A stretch of 60,656 nt of DNA. It comes from Burkholderiales bacterium (GTDB lineage Bacteria > Pseudomonadota > Gammaproteobacteria > Burkholderiales > Burkholderiaceae_C). Below, in pieces: positions 31,197 to 39,889 of this stretch. The notes under the pieces were generated by a model. That model did no database searches, was not told the origin of the DNA, and saw nothing but the letters and a program-made list of their open reading frames with translations. The position numbers and the translations under genes are program-made. Location: positions 1 to 60,656 of the forward strand of contig RXJV01000065.1 in NCBI GenBank assembly GCA_003963075.1. The letters are read 5' to 3'. Numbering within the stretch: the first letter of the stretch is position 1; every line of letters begins with the position of its first letter.

Positions 31197-31931
31197 TCAA
31201 TCACCAACCCCGCCGGTGCCGGCGAGGTCCGCAGGCTGATCGATGGCCGGCTTGCGTGGCCGGCCGCGTGGCCGCCGAACCACCACGCCCGCATGGATCT
31301 GCTCAAGCGGCCGCAGGAACTCCGGCGTCGCCAACGGCCTGCCGCGCAGGACCGCTGCCGTGATCAGCTGCTGCTCCTGGGGTGTGACACCCTGCGCCAG
31401 AAAATCGCGGTAGGCATGCTCCCGCTCGAAGGGTGTGTTGCCGAGACGCCAATACGCCTCATGCTCGGCGATCAACGGATCCCGTCTCTGGCCGAGGTGG
31501 TGGGCGGCGCTGGACCAGGTCCACTGTGCCGGTTCGGCGCAGTGGCCTGCACGCACCGGATTGAGCTCGACATAGCGAATACAGGCCATCACCTGGGCGT
31601 CGCCCTCGATCAGCCCGGCGCGAAACCGCCCTTCCCACAGCGTGCCACTGCGCTGATGCCGTGCGTTGAACCAGGCCACATAGCGCCTGCCCAGGCCCTG
31701 CATCATGGCGCTCAAGCCCGCCTCGGTGGAGGGTGACGCCAGCAGGTGCAGATGGTTGTCCATCAACACATAGGCGTGGATCGCGACCCGGTGCTGGACG
31801 GCCACTTCCCGCAGCGTGGCGAGCAGGCGCTCACGGTCCTGATCAGTCTGAAAGATGGCCTGGCGGTTGTTGCCTCGAAGGATGACGTGCTGTGCGTGAC
31901 CTGGCAGCACGAGGCGGGGAAGGCGGGGCAT
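31197..31931 (-). CDS. REP-associated tyrosine transposase (Y1/IS200-like)
   Basis: A HUH single-strand nuclease of 244 residues. The N-terminus is PRLVLPGHAQHVILRGNNRQ, the metal-binding pair is H60-L-H62 in MDNHLHLL, and the candidate catalytic tyrosine is Tyr84 in GRRYVAWFN, followed by RSGTLWEGRFRAGLIE and YVELNPVRAG, all typical of the RAYT group. The C-terminus has RPRGRPRKP (220-228), an AT-hook-like basic motif. Intact and probably active or retained for host functions. Base use resembles its neighbours, so the insertion is not recent foreign DNA. Confidence 0.9.
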   Translation of the reverse strand: MPRLPRLVLPGHAQHVILRGNNRQAIFQTDQDRERLLATLREVAVQHRVAIHAYVLMDNHLHLLASPSTEAGLSAMMQGLGRRYVAWFNARHQRSGTLWEGRFRAGLIEGDAQVMACIRYVELNPVRAGHCAEPAQWTWSSAAHHLGQRRDPLIAEHEAYWRLGNTPFEREHAYRDFLAQGVTPQEQQLITAAVLRGRPLATPEFLRPLEQIHAGVVVRRPRGRPRKPAIDQPADLAGTGGVGD

Positions 31932-31970
31932 GTCGGGTCTCCGAGTGTCAAAAGGGTGCCGAGACGAATA

Positions 31971-31994
31971 TACGACTCCGACCCCTTTTAATCT
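31971..31994. repeat. right terminal repeat of the RAYT element
   Basis: ATACGACTCCGACCCCTTTTAATC, whose reverse complement matches the left repeat at 19 of 24 positions. It lies about 40 bp upstream of the transposase start and 118 bp from the end of dgt. Confidence 0.75.
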
Positions 31995-32111
31995 CTGGCC
32001 TATCCGAGCGCCTGCGCACGGGCCGCCAACGACTGCTTCCCACGCCGGGGCCGTCAGTGAGGCCAGCTACGGTTTTCACAGGGGCGGATCCGTCGATCGC
32101 GCCCACTGAGC

Positions 32112-33254
32112 TCAGAGCGGAAAAAGGCTCTTTCCGGTCAGCCGCTGGTGCTCCCGGATCGCGAAGCGGTCGGTCATGCCCGCGATGTAGTCGGAGCAGG
32201 CTCTCATCAGGTCATCACGATCGGCGAAGTCCGCTGGCATCTGCCGAGGGTCCGAAGAGTAGGCGACGAACAGGTCGCGCAGCACCTGGTCCGCTCGCGC
32301 TCGCGTTGCCTGCACCTGCGGGTGCCGGTAGAGGTTGGCGAACAGAAAGCGCTTCAGGGCCGTGCTCTTGCTGCGCATGTCCGAACTGAAGCGCACCAGC
32401 GGCTGGCTCGCAGCACGAACGGCGTCGGCGTCGGCCGGTGTCGCCTGCTGCAGCGCGGCACGGGTCGCATCGATGATGTCGTACACCTGCGCAGACAGCA
32501 GGCGCCTGATAGTTTCGAACAACAGGCGCTTGCCGTTCAGTCCCGGATGCTGGGCCAAGGTGGCCTCCCAATGCTCGCGCACCAGTTCCACCTCAAGCAA
32601 CTGCTCCAGCTCGATGAGGCCCGAGCGCACACCATCATCGACATCGTGCGCGTTGTAGGCGACTTCATCGGCAAGGTTGCAGAGCTGCGCCTCCAGGCTG
32701 GGCTGGCCGCCAAAAAGAAAGCGGGATGCAACGCCCCCAGGCTCGGCGGCATCGATCAATTCCGCGTGACTGCGCGAGCAATGCTTGAGGATGCCCTCTC
32801 GGGTTTCGAAGCAAAGATTAAGACCGTCGAACGAGGGGTAGCGCTGTTCCAACCGATCCACCACACGCAGTGATTGCAGGTTGTGCTCGAAGCCGCCATG
32901 CCCCCGCATGCAATCGTTCAGCACGTCTTGACCGGCATGACCGAAGGGCGTGTGACCGAGGTCGTGGGCCAGCGCCACCGCCTCGACAAGATCCTCGTCC
33001 AAACCCAGGCTGCGGGCGATGGAGCGGCCGAGCTGGGCCACTTCCAGCGAGTGGGTCAGCCGCGTACGGAACAGGTCACCTTCGTGATTGAGGAAGACCT
33101 GGGTCTTGTAGACGAGGCGGCGGAACGCAGTACTGTGGATGATGCGGTCGCGGTCACGCTGGAATTCACTGCGCGTCGGCGCGGGCGGCTCGGCGATGCG
33201 GCGCCCGCGACTGCGCTGGGGGTCGGCCGCGTAGGCTGCACGTTGTCCGGTCAT
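32112..33254 (-). CDS. dgt: deoxyguanosinetriphosphate triphosphohydrolase-like protein (HD domain)
   Basis: A metal-dependent HD-domain nucleotidase that removes tripolyphosphate from dNTPs. The 380-residue protein has RDRIIHSTAFRRLVYKTQV, the RTRLTHSLEVAQLGRSIAR helix, the HD motif AHDLGHTPFGHAGQ and later DEVAYNAHDVDDG. It belongs to the short dGTPase-like class of betaproteobacteria rather than the 505-residue E. coli type. Its start shares one base with the aroB stop (TGATG), so it is the last gene of the long pilM-to-dgt operon. Confidence 0.94.
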   Translation of the reverse strand: MTGQRAAYAADPQRSRGRRIAEPPAPTRSEFQRDRDRIIHSTAFRRLVYKTQVFLNHEGDLFRTRLTHSLEVAQLGRSIARSLGLDEDLVEAVALAHDLGHTPFGHAGQDVLNDCMRGHGGFEHNLQSLRVVDRLEQRYPSFDGLNLCFETREGILKHCSRSHAELIDAAEPGGVASRFLFGGQPSLEAQLCNLADEVAYNAHDVDDGVRSGLIELEQLLEVELVREHWEATLAQHPGLNGKRLLFETIRRLLSAQVYDIIDATRAALQQATPADADAVRAASQPLVRFSSDMRSKSTALKRFLFANLYRHPQVQATRARADQVLRDLFVAYSSDPRQMPADFADRDDLMRACSDYIAGMTDRFAIREHQRLTGKSLFPL

Positions 33255-34348
33255 CAGGCCGCCCCGTGCGCGGACAGGGTTTGAACGATCACGGCATCCG
33301 GTACCGCATGCAGGCCAGCTCGGCCGAGCGCCTCGATCAGCACGAAGCGAATCTCGCCGGCCTCGGCCTTTTTGTCGACTCGCATCAGCTGCAGGTAGCG
33401 CTCGCCACCCAGCTTGGGCGGTTGAACCGGCAGGCCAGCACGCTCGATCAGCCTGCGCAGCCTTTCGACGAAGCCGGTGGGCATCAGGCCCATGCGCTCT
33501 GACAGGTCCGCAGCCAGCACCATGCCGCAGGCTACCGCCTCACCATGCAGCCATACCCCATAACCCAGGCCTGCCTCGATGGCATGCCCGATGGTGTGGC
33601 CGAAGTTGAGAATGGCCCGCAAGCCTTGCTCACGTTCATCCGCGCCCACCACGTCGGCCTTGATCTCGCAGCTGCGCCGCACCGCGTAGCCAAGCACCGC
33701 CTTGTCGCGCGCCAGCAACGCGTCGAGGTTGTCTTCGATCCAGCACAGAAAGCCTGGATCGGCGATCGGCCCGTACTTGATCACTTCAGCGAGGCCGGCG
33801 CGCAACTCCCGGTCCGGCAGGCTGTCCAGCGTGGCTAGGTCTGCGATGACCCGCTGTGGCTGATAGAACGCGCCAAGCATGTTTTTGCCGAGCGGGTGAT
33901 TGATGGCCGTCTTGCCGCCGACCGACGAATCGACCTGGGCAAGCAGCGTGGTAGGCACCTGCACAAAAGGCACGCCACGCATATAGATGGCCGCAGCGAA
34001 GCCGGTCATGTCACCGATCACGCCACCACCGAGGGCGAACAGCACGGTCTTGCGGTCCAGCGCCTCACGCAGCAGATGGTCGCAGATGCGATCCAGGCAG
34101 GCCCAGTCCTTGTGCTGTTCGCCATCGGGCAGCGTCACGAGGTCCACACGCGGATAGAGGGGCTCGAGTTGCCGGCGCAGACGTTCGGCATAGAGCGGCG
34201 CCACGGTTTCATTGCTGACGATGACCGCAGCACTTGCCTTGGGCAGACCGTGCCAGCTCGCGGGCGCATCGAGCAGGCCGGCGCCGATGCGGATTTCGTA
34301 GGCCCGGTCGTCGGGGAGCTGGATCTTTACGGTGTCGGTGAAGGCCAT
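33254..34348 (-). CDS. aroB: 3-dehydroquinate synthase
   Basis: Second step of the shikimate pathway: converts DAHP to 3-dehydroquinate using NAD and a divalent metal. 364 residues from ATG 34348; NAD-binding [40 protein letters not shown], metal ligands in GLAEVIKYG and [11 protein letters not shown]. 66 bp after aroK; overlaps dgt by one base. Confidence 0.96.
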   Translation of the reverse strand: MAFTDTVKIQLPDDRAYEIRIGAGLLDAPASWHGLPKASAAVIVSNETVAPLYAERLRRQLEPLYPRVDLVTLPDGEQHKDWACLDRICDHLLREALDRKTVLFALGGGVIGDMTGFAAAIYMRGVPFVQVPTTLLAQVDSSVGGKTAINHPLGKNMLGAFYQPQRVIADLATLDSLPDRELRAGLAEVIKYGPIADPGFLCWIEDNLDALLARDKAVLGYAVRRSCEIKADVVGADEREQGLRAILNFGHTIGHAIEAGLGYGVWLHGEAVACGMVLAADLSERMGLMPTGFVERLRRLIERAGLPVQPPKLGGERYLQLMRVDKKAEAGEIRFVLIEALGRAGLHAVPDAVIVQTLSAHGAA

Positions 34349-34414
34349 GGCGGCGAGTTTAAAAGCCACCAATGGTCGCAGGCCGGCGCCCCGTCGACGT
34401 ACGCGCGTTCACGT

Positions 34415-35008
34415 TCAGTGAGGCTCCGCGCCCACGGTGGCAGCCACCCGGGTGGGGTCTAACAGCCCTGCGAGTTCTAGCTGCATCAAGGCCATGTTCA
34501 CGAGGCCATGCACCGAGGGTCGGGCGCACTCGAGCACATAGTGCGCACATCGGCGGTACAAGGGATCACGTTGCTGATGCAGCTCGCGCAAGCGGGCAAG
34601 CGGGTCGCGCACCTGCAACATCGGCCGCGTCGTGTCATGGCGCAAACGCCTGAACAAATCCTCTGGCGTTGCGCGGAGGTAGAGCACCGTCGCGCCGGCA
34701 TGCAGCAGTTCGCGGTTGCGCTCCCTGAGCACGGCCCCGCCGCCGGTTGCAAGCACGGCCTCCCCGGGACGAGCCAGCAGTTCGGCGATCACCTCGGATT
34801 CAAGGTCCCGGAACGGTTCCTCGCCATGCTGGTCGAAAAACTGACGGATGCTGCTGCCGATGCGGCGTTCGATTTCGTGGTCGGAGTCAAAAAATGGCAC
34901 GCCGATCTGGCGTGCCATCTGTTTGCCGACGCTGGACTTGCCACCGCCCGGCATGCCGACCAGCGCAATCACGTCACTTCGTGCTCGTGCATCCGGACTG
35001 GACGCCAT
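34415..35008 (-). CDS. aroK: shikimate kinase
   Basis: Phosphorylates shikimate at the 3-hydroxyl. P-loop GMPGGGKSSVGK, shikimate-binding DSDHEIERR and the GGGAVLRERNR lid region are intact. ATG 35008 (197 residues) lies within the last 35 bp of the upstream lipoprotein gene; a GTG at 34972, 1 bp after that gene's stop, would give a 185-residue product nearer the family norm. aroK-aroB follow the pil genes as in many proteobacteria. Confidence 0.94.
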   Translation of the reverse strand: MASSPDARARSDVIALVGMPGGGKSSVGKQMARQIGVPFFDSDHEIERRIGSSIRQFFDQHGEEPFRDLESEVIAELLARPGEAVLATGGGAVLRERNRELLHAGATVLYLRATPEDLFRRLRHDTTRPMLQVRDPLARLRELHQQRDPLYRRCAHYVLECARPSVHGLVNMALMQLELAGLLDPTRVAATVGAEPH

Positions 35009-37109
35009 AGGGACTGCTTGCGAATGCAGGTGCCACGGTCGAGGAGCTGATGTCCGCCGCCCGCACGGGCAACCATGCATAGGTGTACAGATAGTCCTCC
35101 ACCGGCGTCGCGCCGCCGCTGCCCAACAGCGCAGCCAAAGATTGAGAGGGCAACGCCACCGGCTGCCCAAGCGGGAAATAGGCAGGCGGGCTCAGAACAC
35201 CGGCGGCCGTCACGGTGATCTTGTACTTGACCCAGCTGGCGATGTTCTGCGGGTATTCGAGCTGCAGCACCGCCACCCCGTTCGCGTCGGTTTTGGTGGC
35301 GCCGACCAAGGTGATGGACACATCGGACTTGCGGGGGTCCAGCTGCAGATTCCCGTTCACGTCCTCGCCGCTGTCGATGACGCCGTTGCGATTCAGGTCC
35401 TCATTCGGGCAGGTGGCGGCCAGCAGACCCAAGCTTCCGTAGTCCGGGTTGCGCTCCCAGACCTGGGTGACGGAGTTGTACTTCCAAAACCCCTTGCCGA
35501 AGCCACCGAGGTCGACCGAGGGTGTGATCTGCACGTCGGGCTTTGGATTGCCCGCTGAGTCGACCACGAGCACGACGTATTTTTTCACATAGGTCAGCGT
35601 AGACGCGCCCAGAGAGATCGTGTTGTCGGTACCGATCGAAATCGAGACCGGGTTGGACACGATCGTGAGGGTGGTCGTCAGCAACTGGCCGCCGGCCGCC
35701 GCACAGTTCGCCGCCGTATCCGTGGCCGCGAAGTCGGAGACCTTCCAGCACGCGAGTATGGTCACGCCATTGGTCGGGCTGCTGACGGCGCCCGGGGCAT
35801 AGGTCCCTGAGGCCGCACCCGACGCGTCGGACAAAACCGTCGTGTTGCCAGACCCGATTTTGCCGGTCTGGTTGTCCCCGGAGGCGCCGAACAGCACCCG
35901 GACATTGGGCACCGGCGCATTGTTGGCATCCCGGAAGAACGCATTGATGGACACCTGGTTGTTGCTTTGGGAGGTGTTCACCGAGACCACGTTCGAAGAC
36001 AGGTTCAGGGTCTTCGACAGCGGCGTCGTGGCGACCGGCACCACCGTCGTACCGCCCGGTATCGTGACCGTCGCCGTGCCTGGATCCGCACCGCCTCCCT
36101 GCGCGGTGATCACCAGCGTGCCCGGCGCGTTTGGCGCGGTGTAGCTAAAGACAAACGCACCATTCAGATCGGTCTTTCCGCTCTGGCTGGTGACGCCCGG
36201 TGCGGACACACTGATCGGCACGCCAGCCAGCGGGTTGCTGTTGGAGTCCGACAAGGTGAAATTCACCTTGGCGGCCGTTCCGACGGGAACGACGGCCGGC
36301 AGAGGCGTCGCCTGGGTGAACTTCGCACCCGTGACCTGGAAAGCGGCGGTACGCACCAGGGTGCCACTGGTGGCGGTCACGGTGACCGTCCGGTTGGTGC
36401 GGTCCTGGCCGATGCTGATGGTGCCCTTCACCTGACCATTGGCATCGGTCTGGTTCGACGGCACGGCAATTGAGCCCGTCGTGTCGGACACGGCCAATTG
36501 CACGGTGATGCCGGGCAGGGACACACGATTGGCGTCCACAGCCGTCGCCTTGGCGACGACCGTCTTGCTGCCCGAGTTGTCGATGCTCAGCGAACTCAGC
36601 TCAAGGGTGAGGTCGTTGGCGACAGGATTGGTCGGCGATGAGTTCTGCAGAATATTGAAGGACACCGTCCGGCTGACCGAACCCGAGGTGACCGTCAGCT
36701 TGACAGGCCGCGGCGTGGAATCATCGCCTTGCGTGATGGTTGCAGCAAGCGAGCCCGTCGTCACGTTCGTTGCCGTTCCAGCAGCCGACACGATGGCCCG
36801 GTCGGAGTTTTCGACCTTGAAGCTGACCGGGGCGCCGCCAACCGCCACGCGATTGGCATCCACAGAGGTCACCGTCGCGGTGATCGAGTCGGTCCCCGAA
36901 TTGGTCATCGTCGCCTTGTTCAACACGACGACCAGGTCTGCAGCAACCGCGCTTGCCGCACCCGACGGACTGGAGGCGCCAGAACCCGGCCCGATCACGG
37001 GCGTTCCCGCATTGCCACTGCCGCCGCCGCAGGCAGCGAGGGACAGCGCCAAGGCACCGCCCAACAACGCGCGCGTCACGCGCCAGCTCCACACATCAAA
37101 CTTCATCAT
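34974..37109 (-). CDS. putative lipoprotein with tandem Ig-like domains, in the pilMNOPQ-aroKB operon
   Basis: No name recognised. 711 residues: signal peptide with lipobox LSLAAC (Cys27), a Gly-rich linker, then at least four Ig-like beta-sandwich repeats of about 95 residues. The first two are plainly related (DLVVVLNKATMTNSGTDSI and DLTLELSSLSIDNSGSKTV, both followed by VDANRV). Later repeats contain DLNGAFVFSYTAPNAPGT and DANGVAVLQLEYP, as in bacterial Ig/invasin domains. Residues 571-582 (DLNRNGVIDSGE) fit an EF-hand calcium loop. GGGAGC precedes the start. It lies 63 bp after pilQ and overlaps aroK, so it is cotranscribed with the pilus genes; outer-membrane or surface location is inferred. 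Confidence 0.85.
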   Translation of the reverse strand: MMKFDVWSWRVTRALLGGALALSLAACGGGSGNAGTPVIGPGSGASSPSGAASAVAADLVVVLNKATMTNSGTDSITATVTSVDANRVAVGGAPVSFKVENSDRAIVSAAGTATNVTTGSLAATITQGDDSTPRPVKLTVTSGSVSRTVSFNILQNSSPTNPVANDLTLELSSLSIDNSGSKTVVAKATAVDANRVSLPGITVQLAVSDTTGSIAVPSNQTDANGQVKGTISIGQDRTNRTVTVTATSGTLVRTAAFQVTGAKFTQATPLPAVVPVGTAAKVNFTLSDSNSNPLAGVPISVSAPGVTSQSGKTDLNGAFVFSYTAPNAPGTLVITAQGGGADPGTATVTIPGGTTVVPVATTPLSKTLNLSSNVVSVNTSQSNNQVSINAFFRDANNAPVPNVRVLFGASGDNQTGKIGSGNTTVLSDASGAASGTYAPGAVSSPTNGVTILACWKVSDFAATDTAANCAAAGGQLLTTTLTIVSNPVSISIGTDNTISLGASTLTYVKKYVVLVVDSAGNPKPDVQITPSVDLGGFGKGFWKYNSVTQVWERNPDYGSLGLLAATCPNEDLNRNGVIDSGEDVNGNLQLDPRKSDVSITLVGATKTDANGVAVLQLEYPQNIASWVKYKITVTAAGVLSPPAYFPLGQPVALPSQSLAALLGSGGATPVEDYLYTYAWLPVRAADISSSTVAPAFASSPYGVQSGCTSTK

Positions 37110-37172
37110 CTCTATCGCTCCCGTGGACCGGCCGACCAAGGCTGCGGCACACCGTCATTTGAGGGATTGGCT

Positions 37173-39371
37173 TCAACGCACCGTGGCGCGCTCGCTGACG
37201 ACCTTGGGCGTCAGGAAGATCAGCAGCTCGGTCTTGCTGGACGTGCGAGTCTTGTTCTTGAACAGATTGCCGAGCACGGGCACATCGCCCAGCAGCGGCA
37301 CTTTGTTGACGGTCTCGCCTTCATCCTGGGTGTAGATGCCGCCGATGACCACCGTGCCGCCGTTTTCGACCAGTACCTGGGTCTGGGCATGCTTGGTGTT
37401 GATCGCATAGCCCTGGGGCGTCAAGGTGCCGCGGCTGTCCTTGTTGACATCGACATTCAGGATGACGCTGCCCTCGGGGGTGATCTGCGGCGTCACTTCC
37501 AGCTTGAGATTGGCCTTGCGGAACGCGATCGAGGTGGCGCCGCTCGCGGTCGCGACCTGGTAGGGGAGCTCTTCACCCTGCTCGATGACCGCCTTGACCT
37601 GGTCGGCCGTGATGATGCGCGGGCTGGACACGACCTTGCCCTTGCCGTCGGACTCGAGGGCCGAGAGCTCAAGGTTCAGGAAGCGATTGGCCGTCGCACT
37701 GAACAGCGACAGCGCCACCTGCGCCGCGGCGCCGCCGCTGAAGCTGTCGGACGACACATTGGCCGGCAGGTTGACGAAGCGCGTGTTGTTGTAGTTGGCG
37801 GCAACGCCCTGGTTGGTCTGGGCGCCGACACCGTCGTAGTTGCCGCCGACGGTCACGTAATTGCCGCCGCCGACGCTGTAGCCCGGAATGCCGCCTTGCT
37901 GGCCCCGCAGATCGCTTGCACCAAGCTTGACACCGAGCGCACGGCCGAACTTGTCGTTGGCTTCAACGATCCGGGCCTCGATCAGGACCTGCCGGACCGG
38001 CACGTCGATCTTCGCGATCATGGCCTGGATCTCTTCCAGCTTGCTCGGGATGTCCGACACAAAAAGCTGGTTGGTGCGCGCCTCCGAGATGACGCTGCCG
38101 CGAGGCGACAGGATGCGGGTCCCGCTGCCGCCCGATCCACTGCTGCCGCCCGAGCTGCCGCCCGCGCTCGAACCGCTACCGCTGCCACTGCCGATGCTCT
38201 GGCCGGCCAGGCCCTTGGCGATCTCCTCGGCCTTCACGTAGTTGAGCTGGAAGGACTGCGTGCGCACCGGCTCCAACTGGGCGATGGCGGCCTTGGACTC
38301 CAGGTCCAGCTTCTCTTTGGCGGCCAACTCGTCCTTGGGCGCAATCCACAGCACGTTACCGGCCTTTTTCAGGCCCAGGCCCTTGGCCTGCATGATGATG
38401 TCCAGGGCCTGGTCCCAGGGCACGTCCTTCAGGCGCAGCGTGACATTGCCCGTCACCGTGTCGCTCGTCACCACATTGAAGTTCGTGAAGTCGGCAATGA
38501 CCTGCAGCAGGGCACGCACTTCGATGTTCTGGAAGTTCAGCGACAGCTTGTCACCCGCGAAGCCCGGCCCCTGGGTGAGCTTGTTCGGGTCAACCTTCTG
38601 TGGCCTGACCTCCAGCACAAACTGGTTGTCACTTTGGTAGGCGCTGTGCTCCCAATTGCCTTTGGGTTCAACGACCATCCGCACCCGGTCACCAGACTGG
38701 GTCGTCGTGATCAGCTGCACCGGCGTGCCGAAGTCGGTCACGTCAATCTTGCGGCGCAGGTTTTCGGGCAGGCTGGAGCGCAGGAATTCGACGATCAGGC
38801 TCTGGCCCTGCTGCTGGATGTCCACGCCGACCTGGTTGCTCGGCAGGTTGACGATGACCCGCCCGGTGCCCTCGGCACCACGGCGGAAGTCGATGTCACG
38901 CAAGGCCTGCGGCGACGTGTTCAGGCTTTGCGCGAAGTGAACCGGCTGGCCGCCCGCCTGCGCCGTCTTCTCTGAGCCCAGCGCGATCACCAGCGCGTTG
39001 CCATCCAGCCGGGCCTGGTAGTTCGAGGCCTGGCGCAGGTTCAGCACCACGCGCGCCCGATCGCCAGCCTGAGCAATATTGGCAGAACGCAGATTGCCCT
39101 GGTTGAGCTCGATGGCGTTGCGCCCCATCGCATTGCCAACGCCCGGCAGATCGATCGCCACGCGCGGCGGCGACTGGATCGTGAAGCCGTTGGGAACGGC
39201 CGCCAAGGGCTCGCTCAATTCGATCCGGACGATGTCCACACCTGCCTGTTGGCTCATGTTGATCGCCTGGATCTGGGACTCAGCCCAGGCCGCAGGCGCA
39301 CCCAACAGCGCGAACGTGATCCCCAGCAACCAGCCACGGCCCATTGACTTGTTCTCCTGCAATGTCTTCAT
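37173..39371 (-). CDS. pilQ: type IV pilus secretin PilQ
   Basis: The outer-membrane secretin channel through which the pilus passes. 732 residues: signal peptide ending near APAAWA (30), two AMIN domains (about 35-260), an STN/N0 domain with LSLNFQNIEVRALLQVIADF, an N1 domain, and the secretin core with VPVRQVLIEARIVEAND, VNKVPLLGDVPVLGNLFK and LLIFLTPKVV. A Gly/Ser-rich linker of about 25 residues (393-417) interrupts the N1 region. The start overlaps pilP by 4 bp, supporting ATG 39371. Confidence 0.97.
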   Translation of the reverse strand: MKTLQENKSMGRGWLLGITFALLGAPAAWAESQIQAINMSQQAGVDIVRIELSEPLAAVPNGFTIQSPPRVAIDLPGVGNAMGRNAIELNQGNLRSANIAQAGDRARVVLNLRQASNYQARLDGNALVIALGSEKTAQAGGQPVHFAQSLNTSPQALRDIDFRRGAEGTGRVIVNLPSNQVGVDIQQQGQSLIVEFLRSSLPENLRRKIDVTDFGTPVQLITTTQSGDRVRMVVEPKGNWEHSAYQSDNQFVLEVRPQKVDPNKLTQGPGFAGDKLSLNFQNIEVRALLQVIADFTNFNVVTSDTVTGNVTLRLKDVPWDQALDIIMQAKGLGLKKAGNVLWIAPKDELAAKEKLDLESKAAIAQLEPVRTQSFQLNYVKAEEIAKGLAGQSIGSGSGSGSSAGGSSGGSSGSGGSGTRILSPRGSVISEARTNQLFVSDIPSKLEEIQAMIAKIDVPVRQVLIEARIVEANDKFGRALGVKLGASDLRGQQGGIPGYSVGGGNYVTVGGNYDGVGAQTNQGVAANYNNTRFVNLPANVSSDSFSGGAAAQVALSLFSATANRFLNLELSALESDGKGKVVSSPRIITADQVKAVIEQGEELPYQVATASGATSIAFRKANLKLEVTPQITPEGSVILNVDVNKDSRGTLTPQGYAINTKHAQTQVLVENGGTVVIGGIYTQDEGETVNKVPLLGDVPVLGNLFKNKTRTSSKTELLIFLTPKVVSERATVR

Positions 39372-39889
39372 CGTCCCTTCTCCTGTAGCTGGAGGGTACT
39401 GGTGCGTTCAATCCACTCGCCCGCAGCGTCCTGGACGACTTCTCGCAACGTGATATCGGTCTCGCTGATCTTGGTGATGCGGCCGAAGTTCTGTCCGAGG
39501 TAATCCCCGGCCTTGACCTGGTAGAGCAGGCTGTCGACACGCAGCAGCGCATAGCGCTGCTTGTCTCGCGTCAGGCTGCCCACCATGTTCATGGTGTCCA
39601 GCGGGTAGGCCTCCAGGGGCTCCTTGCGGCGGTTGATCTCCGCAGTCAGCAGCGAGTTCGGCTGGGCAGCCTCCTGCTTGATCGCAACGCTGAGCTTTTG
39701 CGTGCTGAAGGGATCCGTGCTGGCTGCGGATTCATACGGCTGGGGCAGGAACTTCTTCGGCGGCAGCAGCGGCGTGACGCTCGGTTTGGCTTCCTTACGC
39801 TGCTGGTCCATCCATTGGCGGAGCTCGTCGATGTCGCCACTGCAGCCAGCCAGACCGAGCAAGGTCAATGAGATCAGCAAGAGCCTCAT
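39368..39889 (-). CDS. pilP: type IV pilus lipoprotein PilP
   Basis: The inner-membrane lipoprotein that links PilNO to the secretin. 173 residues; lipobox LLGLAGC (Cys16), a proline-rich linker, then the HR-like beta domain with YPLDTMNMVGSL, YALLRVDSLLYQVKAGDYLGQNFGRI and DAAGEWIERTSTLQL. Overlaps both pilO and pilQ by 4 bp. Confidence 0.96.
   Translation of the reverse strand: MRLLLISLTLLGLAGCSGDIDELRQWMDQQRKEAKPSVTPLLPPKKFLPQPYESAASTDPFSTQKLSVAIKQEAAQPNSLLTAEINRRKEPLEAYPLDTMNMVGSLTRDKQRYALLRVDSLLYQVKAGDYLGQNFGRITKISETDITLREVVQDAAGEWIERTSTLQLQEKGR

Larger units (their letters stand above)
31131..31994 (-). mobile_element. REP-associated tyrosine transposase (RAYT) element with terminal inverted repeats
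   Basis: An 864-bp unit containing a single Y1 transposase gene, bounded by imperfect inverted repeats (31131-31154 and 31971-31994; 19 of 24 positions match: GATTAAAxGGGGTCGGAxxCG). RAYT genes with flanking palindromes are known as domesticated IS200/IS605 relatives that act on REP sequences. It lies between gltB and dgt. No target duplication was seen, as expected for this HUH class. Confidence 0.75.

Noticed and set aside
36729-38975. Open reading frame of 748 codons on the plus strand opposite the lipoprotein and pilQ
   Set aside because: Antisense shadow; the opposite strand encodes a clear secretin with lipobox proteins beside it.
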